Positions 57,301 through 64,000 of a stretch of DNA of 64,000 bases are shown one piece after another (within the stretch, counting starts at the first letter, position 1; each line of letters opens with the position of its first letter). The translations under genes and the position numbers were made by a program. Source of the stretch: Haberlea rhodopensis (taxonomy: Eukaryota; Streptophyta; Magnoliopsida; Lamiales; Gesneriaceae); NCBI GenBank assembly GCA_907163345.1, contig CAJQUN010000001.1, positions 1,550,001-1,614,000 of the forward strand, given 5' to 3'. The notes beneath the pieces are model-generated. The model searched no databases and was not told the DNA's origin. It worked only from the letters and a program-made list of their open reading frames with translations.

Positions 57301-59414
57301 AAACAAGGATTTTGGCAGAACCTGCAAATAGCCAAGAATATCAGGAACGGTTAACAGTTTCCCTTCTTGCATCTTTGCTGCCATCCATTCATGCAGTTTC
57401 ACCTTAAAAAATTATATGAAGATATTATCAGGCAACCAAATTGAATTGTGTTGCACTGACAGACGTAAAGGTCAGAGCTTCTCTCTCTACTGCGGTCATA
57501 ATTTTTTTAAAATAATAACTCGAATTCTTTGGCAATCAGCCTCTGATTAAACAATATAGAAAATTTTGATACTCGTTAAGAATAAAGGACGTTATATTCT
57601 AAAAGAGGGGACAGGGATAAACAGATTTTTTGGACTTGTAAGATATCAAAGGAAATATCAAAGCAGTAACTACTAAAGCTAATAGAAGATCCATTATAAG
57701 ATACTGTTTGGAACTTCGTGCAGCTCATATTCTCAATCCATTTATGCATATTTCCCTAAAGACATTCACAACAATTATGGAAAAATTATATGATATCACG
57801 CCAAGACCACATGTTATTAAGAATTTTGTCCATGAAAAAGAAGAGCAAAATATTCACAGGTGAATGTACTAGGCCTCATGCAAAGGGTTGAAATCAGGTA
57901 TCACAGTGAAATTTTTTCAACAATTTGTATATTTATCTTTCTGTTTCACTATTATGCCCTAGGGAATCCGCAAACATAAAAAACACTTTAAAACATGAAG
58001 AATTCCGAAATGTAGATTATAGGGATCACAGTAATCTATGAGCCCTGCTGTAACATGCACAATATCCATGTTTAAGCATTTCTTTTCAATAGCACAAACA
58101 GTCTTAAGCCATAGAAAGAGGATACCTTTGGAATCATTCAATCTCGGTGGATATTATACAAGAAAGTACATCGGTATCTGTGGTGGACAAACAGTCTTAA
58201 GATGGTTGAACGACCATCACCTCCAGAATTGTTTCATCTTAACACTTATACTGTGTAAAACCTCCAACAGAATATTTTTAACTTTTCGTGATGGCGTAAC
58301 ACTACTGCGTGTTATATGAGCGTTTCAGAAAAGGCATTAGCTTGTCGAGTTCGGAATAGATTCACTGGTAGTTTGTCGTCGTAAATGATTCACTTTAGCT
58401 TATCGACAAATGTCGTTATCTTGATTGCTTTTTTAAGATGTTTCATAAATGCAATATTTTGACATCTATTTTTTATCAATGCGACAAAGTAAAAGCCGCC
58501 GAAAACAGAATCTTCGTCTGTCATCAAGACCGTAAGGTAAGTTAACTAGAGAAATAACAATTCAGCAAATTGATTATCACGCCGCCTGTTCCAGTTTACC
58601 CGGATCATACAGATTTAACAGCACAAACTTCTTAACTAAAATAAGACACCGACATAAATGGGAAGTGGTTGTCAAAAAACAAACCTTGATAAGACTATAT
58701 CTGCATCCAAATGTAAGGTCAGCTTCAGTTAATAGCAGAAACATGATTAAAACATTCATAAACTTCCCATCAAACACCACATGATCACTCACTAAATCAG
58801 ATATATTAAGAAAAAAAGTAATAAAATTGGTCTCAAATTGGATATGGAGCATGCAAATGCAGAACATGAAATGAATCCTTGCAGAAAACCCTTGAAAGGA
58901 CCTTCAAAATTTCAAAGAAAATCCATTCATTTATCAATTTCCACAACCAACAACCACCAAAGAAAACTGAGAAAAGCAAAAAAGAGTCTCAAAGTCAGAA
59001 GCCTTCAACAACATCGGACCATAATAAAAATCAGTCAAGCATAACTGAATCAATTCAATCAATTTAGCCATTCTCCTTTAAGATTTGATACAAATCAAGA
59101 GAAATGGAATAACAAAAACAAAAACAAAGTTAACAACAAAATCGTATGCCACGTTAATAATCAGCAAAACCAATTATTTCTGATCTTTTTGATATAGAAC
59201 CAAAGCTGAAATTAAAAAATTAACAAAGTTAAATTCCATAGGGTTGATCTCTTACGTAAGAGTGGCGCTGCCCCGCCTCAAAAGCCAGATTTTGGCTCTC
59301 AGAGGCCTGATTATACAGCTGACAAAGATGGTTAGCAGCATTTTGAAAACTGCAGAACAAAACCCTTTCATTCTCATCGACAATAGTGATTTCCATCTTT
59401 CTCTTGGGTGCCAT
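54360..59414 (-). CDS. HAPSTR1 (C16orf72)-like small protein, three exons
   Basis: The exons, with GT/AG boundaries and matching phase, are 59,414-59,256 (53 codons), 57,402-57,322 (27) and 54,527-54,360 (55 plus stop), giving 135 aa if no exon was missed. The conserved core crosses exons 1-2: VLFCSFQNAANHLCQLYNQA and NLAFEAGQRHSY, then KLHEWMAAKMQEG and LTVPDILGYLQ. This follows the order of the animal HAPSTR1/C16orf72 core (FQNAA...LY..., then a tryptophan helix and ...DLISFL), a stress-response regulator that partners the E3 ligase HUWE1 in animals. The plant function is not established to my knowledge. The C-terminus is Ser-rich and ends MEMNSDVTMD. The second intron is about 2.8 kb and carries a LINE remnant; an additional exon there cannot be excluded. 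Confidence 0.65.
55430..57068 (+). mobile_element. 5'-truncated LINE (L1-type non-LTR) remnant in an intron
   Basis: Plus strand, opposite to the host gene. Fragments of RT are readable in shifting frames: ATVGNVKTFKAILHL, then INFNKSHLMGINVDNG, FTYLGIPTGKN, and KSLSVGGRMILLNAVLYFSF. The zf-RVT domain is in one open frame at 56,203-56,679 (YSVSSAYLLFQDEEQ, FVWRVFRDRIPIKQNL, CDLCQKVEESSNHLLFAC). The 3' region ends at about 57,068 in TATATTTTGTCTGATC followed by an A run. It is many times frameshifted, so old and inactive. Confidence 0.85.
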
Positions 59415-59710
59415 TAATTTCTTGTTTTCTCTCAATCTTTACTGGAATTGCTTATCCTTTCTCCCACCGTAACCCCCCGCAGGTTGTTGCTTTTAAACTT
59501 GGCATGTATAGGAAAATACCGTGTAAAGAAAACCAACCTGGAATCTTTTTCTCTCATGTAATCCGATGCTGATTTGAGGGCATCGGCCGCTTTAATTACA
59601 TCCCAGAACAGGTGAGAAAACAAACATACATCCTCTAACGGTTTGCGCTCAAAGTTTTGGAAAACCAATCTCTACCCGTCGCTCGCTCTCTCTGTGTCTA
59701 TATATTCATA
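59415..59710 (-). promoter_or_regulatory. 5' leader and TATA region of the HAPSTR1-like gene
   Basis: A TATATAGA motif (minus strand, about 59,697-59,704) and a CT-rich start region precede about 250 bp of leader. One leader frame is open for 78 codons but begins at TTG, so I treat it as untranslated. Confidence 0.45.
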
Positions 59711-61360
59711 TATTGCATACAACATTCTACATATCAACTCTGGGCTAAATAAAAGAGCTGCAATTGATTCTCTACTGAATTAGAGATGAAGATGAGTCAG
59801 AGCACTCTATTCCACTGCTTGTACTTTAACATTGAGTCTATTATCAAGTACAATAGCTGCATACAGAAGCACAATCACAAGTTCGATAACTTTGAAATCA
59901 TATAGTCTTGGAAATTTAAATATGTTTTATGTAGAAATTTAAACGGGAAAAAGATGACGTTGTATCAACCCCTTCTACGTCCTACCAAAACCCCTTCAAA
60001 ATTACTAGTAAAACCGGAGTCATGGTCAAGGTCGAATCTAGAAATATATAATCTTTCAAGAACAAGCAGCGACAGATTTAAAATTTAGATTGACTAGACA
60101 AAATGGAAAAAAAAAATTAGGGGACAAAAACAAATTCAGGGGCTGATGCAAAAAAAATTGGGAAAACAATTTTTCTCCCTTGTCTTCACTTGCACTCGCT
60201 CCTGAATGCAGGGACAAGTAATATATATTTTCTACAAGACATTTAGCCCTTAAGTAATCATGATAGAAACAACTGATGATTTTCAGATTAAACTACATAT
60301 GTTTAACTCTCTTATGTAGAGATTATTGAATCTTCAATGTAAGGGCGAATTTATATTTTGTTACATCTTAAATTATTTTTTGCATCTTTTATGTCGCTAA
60401 CTTTTATCCCTCAATAGAAAATGTCGGATTCGCCCATGCTTCAATCCAACACATTGATGTAAAATTTAGAGTGATACCCATGATCATTGAAATATTAGTT
60501 TTATATATTGGAAATACAGAACTTTAAACAATCTCTATTTGCGTATGGAAATGATCCAACAGCCCCAAAATATACTACCTCGTTTCTAGGCTCATACATC
60601 TGACCTTGAACATGAGAAACGATTCAAGAAAAAAAGAAAGAAATACAAACGGCCTATGTATATACTAGTTAATTTGGCACCACGCAAGGCGCGGTGTCAA
60701 TTAGCTTATAATCTGGTATATATGTCCAACAAAGGGTAGACACAAGTTCAATAGACATTTCAAGAGAATAAAAGGATGGTTCATAAGCATTGAATATACA
60801 TAATCATACATATAAACAATAAATAGGTTGTACTAAACAAAAGTCATTCCCAACAGTGCACCATACCAAAAGTCAACATAGTATATCCTAGTATGTCCCA
60901 ATAGACCCTTAAATAAAAGTCATCTACAAAAGTGCATTATAGTAGTAGATGCCATCGGATATCATAATGCATATATGTGTTCGGTATCTCATAGCAGAAG
61001 CGAGCATTGCATAAGAGAAATTATAGTTTATGTTTATTATTGTAGTGCATTGTTATTTTAGGATATTGCTATTATATTAGTTGCTATGGCCTCATTATTA
61101 TTGAATCATCATACTTTTATAATTATTGATATACTTTCTCACAAATAATGAATGTAAATGTGACAACCCAAAACATTATCAAATAAGTAATATATAATAA
61201 TCAACATTTAATATTTTCTAAATTTTTGATAATCTCCTTATACATGAAGGGAAAATTTGATGCAAAACATCAGAACTAAGGTAATCGAGAACAAGCACAT
61301 ATTAGCAATGGTCCTAGGTAAACCAAAAATCAAATAAACAAGCAAAACTGACGACCTGTA
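59711..61360. other. Intergenic, nothing recognised
   Basis: AT-rich DNA. I found no gene, RNA gene or repeat with clear boundaries. Confidence 0.3.
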
Positions 61361-61369
61361 ATCTACCAA

Positions 61370-61760
61370 AAATCCATCATGCCAAATATTTTATAAATAA
61401 TTATTATTAAAATTTGCCACAACGATATCCTATTTTGAACTCCCTGTTTTTTTAAAATCAATTCATATTTGAAAAAATCAACAAGCTTTTTTCTAAAAAA
61501 AAAAAAAAGAAAACATTTTGAATTTTAAAAATTGAAATAACGATGCATAGTTGGATCAAGTGTCAAATCAAATCCATCATGCCAAATATTTTATATATAC
61601 TTATTATTAAAATTTGTCACAACGATATCCTATTTTGAACTCACTGTTTTCTCTAAAATCAATTCATATTTGACAAAAATCAACAAGTTTTTTTTTTAAA
61701 AAAAAAAAGAAAATATTTTGAATTTTAAAAATTGAGACGAGGATGCACAGTTGGGTCAAA
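61370..61760. repeat. Tandem duplication of a ~195-bp unit
   Basis: Two copies, from about 61,370 and 61,567. Each has AATCCATCATGCCAAATATT, then CACAACGATATCCTATTTTG, an A/T homopolymer tract, and CATTTTGAATTTTAAAAATT. They differ by small substitutions and homopolymer lengths. Confidence 0.85.
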
Positions 61761-61956
61761 GAAAATAAGATTGACATTTATTGTTCATGGGAACAATATC
61801 CGATATATAAAAAATAATAAATAATAAATAACAAAAACAAAAGAAATAAGAAATAAAAAAAAAATTAAAAAGAAGAATACGTCTAATATATATATGATCA
61901 AAAATAAAAGAAATAAAAAATAAAAAAATTTAATAAAAAAAAAAAGAAAAAGGACG

Positions 61957-61988
61957 AAAGTTACTGTTCATTGGAACAGTAACTTTAA
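61957..61988. repeat. Perfect long-stem hairpin
   Basis: The stem AAAGTTACTGTTC/GAACAGTAACTTT (13 bp) has the loop ATTG. A related 8-bp hairpin TATTGTTC/GAACAATA with loop ATGG lies upstream at about 61,778-61,797. The two lie in an A-rich simple-sequence region. Confidence 0.8.
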
Positions 61989-62374
61989 GTCGCTATATAT
62001 ATGGTCAATTTGTGTCATATTGAAATTCAGAAAAAAGTCTTGACAAGCAATGGCTGTCCTTTACCCAATAACTGGTTGCGACCCTCAGAACAAGCCTTTT
62101 TCACACTGAGTTTCAATGGCATCATCTAACTTCATGCATATTCTCCACGCAAACCCACCCACTCGACATTGCCCCTACCACTACGCCAACACCAAATGCA
62201 ACCAATATCATTAACATTACCCTCTTCGTTTTCTTCTAGTATATAATTTACCCATTTACAAAGTTAATTAGAATCAACCAATCCTTTTCTTTAGGGAACA
62301 TTTATATGTATATGTATGGTTGAGAGCGAAACAAGGAGGAATTTTCTTTTCTTTTTCCTTGTTAATTTGATTCG

Positions 62375-62590
62375 ATGATGTATAAATTAGATGTTGCCCA
62401 ATTCCCAAACAGCGGAGTGATGGACAAACAAATTAGTATAGCAATTTTGCTCAATGTGGTATCGATATGGTTCGCCGATGCGATCATGGAGGCCATCGCA
62501 GAGGCTGTTGTTCCATTATTAACATTTCGTGGAACGGTCGCAGTTATTGCTGCAAAGTTTTTTAAACTAAAAATAAAAATAATTAGATAA
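62375..62590 (+). CDS. Hypothetical small ORF, 71 codons
   Basis: An ATG-initiated frame with codon-like, GC-richer composition than its surroundings. It encodes a hydrophobic segment (ISIAILLNVVSIWFADAIME, then VVPLLTFRGTVAVIAAKFF) that could be one or two membrane helices. The minus strand is open over the same interval. I do not recognise a family. It may be a gene fragment or chance. Confidence 0.2.
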   Translation: MMYKLDVAQFPNSGVMDKQISIAILLNVVSIWFADAIMEAIAEAVVPLLTFRGTVAVIAAKFFKLKIKIIR

Positions 62591-62940
62591 TTTGGATAAA
62601 TATTAATGGAAAAAATCAAAAAATGGAAAAAAAATTAGCATTATGTTCCGCTACATCTGAAAATCGTCGTTATAATTAAACATTTGTTTTAACATTGAAA
62701 TTTACCGTTGCAGCTGTCGTTCCCATTCCACGACAGTTTTTGCAAACCATGCATATCGCTAATAGACATTTTACTCATCCGTGGTTTGTAAATAGACATT
62801 ATACCCCCTATAATTTACAAAACATAACACACTTACTCATCACATAACTCATACATGGAGTGGGTGTTTGCACCACAAACTATTGGTGATAAATTGTCTA
62901 TTTTCAATCATTTGAGGTAAACTACCTATTTTAATAAGCA

Positions 62941-63392
62941 TGTTTGATACCCTGATAATTGTCCCGGTGCGGTTTGGACCCGGATTCTATGGACTCGACC
63001 CAATCTGACAAGATACCAGGCCATCTTACCTTGGCCCAGTACCATTGCCCATTTGCTATTACCCTTACCCATTAACCTCAATTAAAAAGCCCATTATGGG
63101 AGCCCATTAAGATATAATAGTAGGTTAAGAGAAGAGGGGAGAGGTCTGGATAAGAAAAAAAAAGAAAAATAGAAACCAGCAGCTTTCTTCCCAGGCTGGG
63201 GTCGATGGTTTTCTTCCATTTTTTATGGTACAACAAAGAACTATGTAAATGGTTGTTGTTTATAGTGAATATTAAAACTGGACTAGGTCCCGTGGTTTTT
63301 CCCTTCGGGGTTTCCACGTAAAAAATCTCGATTTCTATTTATTTTTCGTATAAAAATTCATTGTTACAATCGAACCAAAAAATGAGGTAACA
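62941..63392 (+). repeat. Probable 5' LTR of another LTR retrotransposon
   Basis: It starts TGTTTGATACC and ends GAGGTAACA (TGTT..ACC / GGTAACA termini). A PBS-like sequence follows directly. Near its 3' end it has GTGGTTTTTCCC...GGGTTTCCACGTAAAA, a motif common in the R-U5 part of plant LTRs. The start is chosen from terminal symmetry only. The partner LTR lies beyond the window. Confidence 0.6.
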
Positions 63393-63394
63393 AT

Positions 63395-63412
63395 TGGCGC
63401 CGTCTGTGGGAA
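63395..63412 (+). other. PBS-like sequence TGGCGCCGTCTGTGGGAA
   Basis: Two bases after the putative LTR end. TGGCGCCGTC... is a primer-site start used by several plant Ty3/gypsy lineages. The priming tRNA was not determined. Confidence 0.6.
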
Positions 63413-64000
63413 ATCGAGCTAGGACGTCGATTTTTGGGGCTGTTTTTAAAGGAGATTTTTCGGACAGTGGGCGAGGGGAAGAAGGAGAGTCTAAGACGTT
63501 GAGATTGGAAAAAGAAACTCTGGTTACTGACGGAGGAGGGCAAGGGATTTAAGGTGGTGCGAGGCAAATATGGTACGATATTCCGTTGGGTTTACGTGGG
63601 CTCAGCGTGAGTCATCGAGAAGAGAGTGTGCAGAGTTCCTGAGCAACGGTGGTTCAGGGATGTTGCCCGTTACGAGTTGCTGGCGGCGAGTGGCTTCTGC
63701 GGCGCTGGATTGTAGGCTTCGCGAGGTGAGTATTGAAGCGACGAGATCTGGAGAGACAAAAGAGGAGAGATTTCGGACAGCTCGGGGCGAAGAGCTTCTC
63801 GTTGTATATGGCTGTCGCGGCGGAGAGTAGGTAACTTTTGCCGAGTAATTTATGGTGAGATTGAATCTAACTATTTGCATTTTCGGCTTCGTGTATTAAT
63901 TCAAAATCCATGGAAGTATCAGTTTTATTGAGGTGTGTCTCCACTTTTCATTTGCCATCTACAAAAACAATCGTCTGAAAAAAAAAAAAGAAGAACTTAT
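63413..64000 (+). other. Start of the interior of the window-edge LTR element or readthrough region
   Basis: GC-richer sequence with short open frames (for example 63,570-63,830) that match nothing I recognise. AT-rich DNA and an A run close the window. Confidence 0.3.

Noticed and set aside
59432..59668. Separate 78-codon gene upstream of the HAPSTR1-like gene
   Set aside because: No ATG start (TTG), no family match, and it lies in the expected leader between the TATA motif and the start codon.

Overview
This is nuclear DNA of a flowering plant, most likely a eudicot. The evidence is AT-rich intergenic DNA, genes with introns, plant-specific families (a FAR1-related factor, a DAYSLEEPER-like hAT-derived gene, a CYP716-type P450 remnant) and dense nested LTR retrotransposons with tRNA-iMet primer sites. 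A run of 500 Ns marks a scaffold gap. Many single-base indels between otherwise near-identical LTRs suggest a draft assembly with residual homopolymer errors, so some frameshifts below may not be real.

Layout. 1-635: Lys/Ser/Asp-rich coding remnant. 2,729-4,750 (+): FAR1-RELATED SEQUENCE gene. 7,199-9,241 (-): DAYSLEEPER-like gene. These two are convergent neighbours and both descend from transposases. 10,500-13,276: repeat remnants. 13,282-21,932 (-): Ty3/gypsy element 1, broken, with the integrase core deleted. 22,100-22,460: CCGG-rich hAT-like sequence beside a tRNA-like stretch. 23,284-26,275 (-): five-exon CUE-domain gene. 27,443-39,065 (+): Ty3/gypsy element 2, with a perfect 5-bp target duplication; a 2.75-kb solo LTR sits inside its 3' LTR. 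39,234-40,080: palindrome array. 40,755-41,254: gap. 41,255-49,922 (+): element 3, a large LTR element with a non-coding interior. 49,923-50,925: copia tail next to a CYP716-like pseudogene. 51,675-52,437: three tandem 253-bp units. 53,287-53,723: two opposed SINEs. 54,360-59,414 (-): three-exon HAPSTR1-like gene with a LINE remnant in an intron. 62,941-64,000: 5' LTR and primer site of a further LTR element.

The most unusual material is element 3. It keeps LTRs, a primer-binding site and a polypurine tract, but I see no gag or pol. Both its LTR and its 4.36-kb interior are packed with short perfect hairpins. Some are in tandem arrays where the stem changes on both arms while the loop and its 11-nt length stay the same. 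That is what a selected nucleic-acid structure, or repeated palindrome-templated repair, would leave behind. Element 2 carries its own patterned array: eight CGATCGATCG palindromes in four pairs with about 21-bp internal spacing.

The host genes are unrelated to each other and are ordinary single-copy plant genes. There is no operon-like or pathway linkage.
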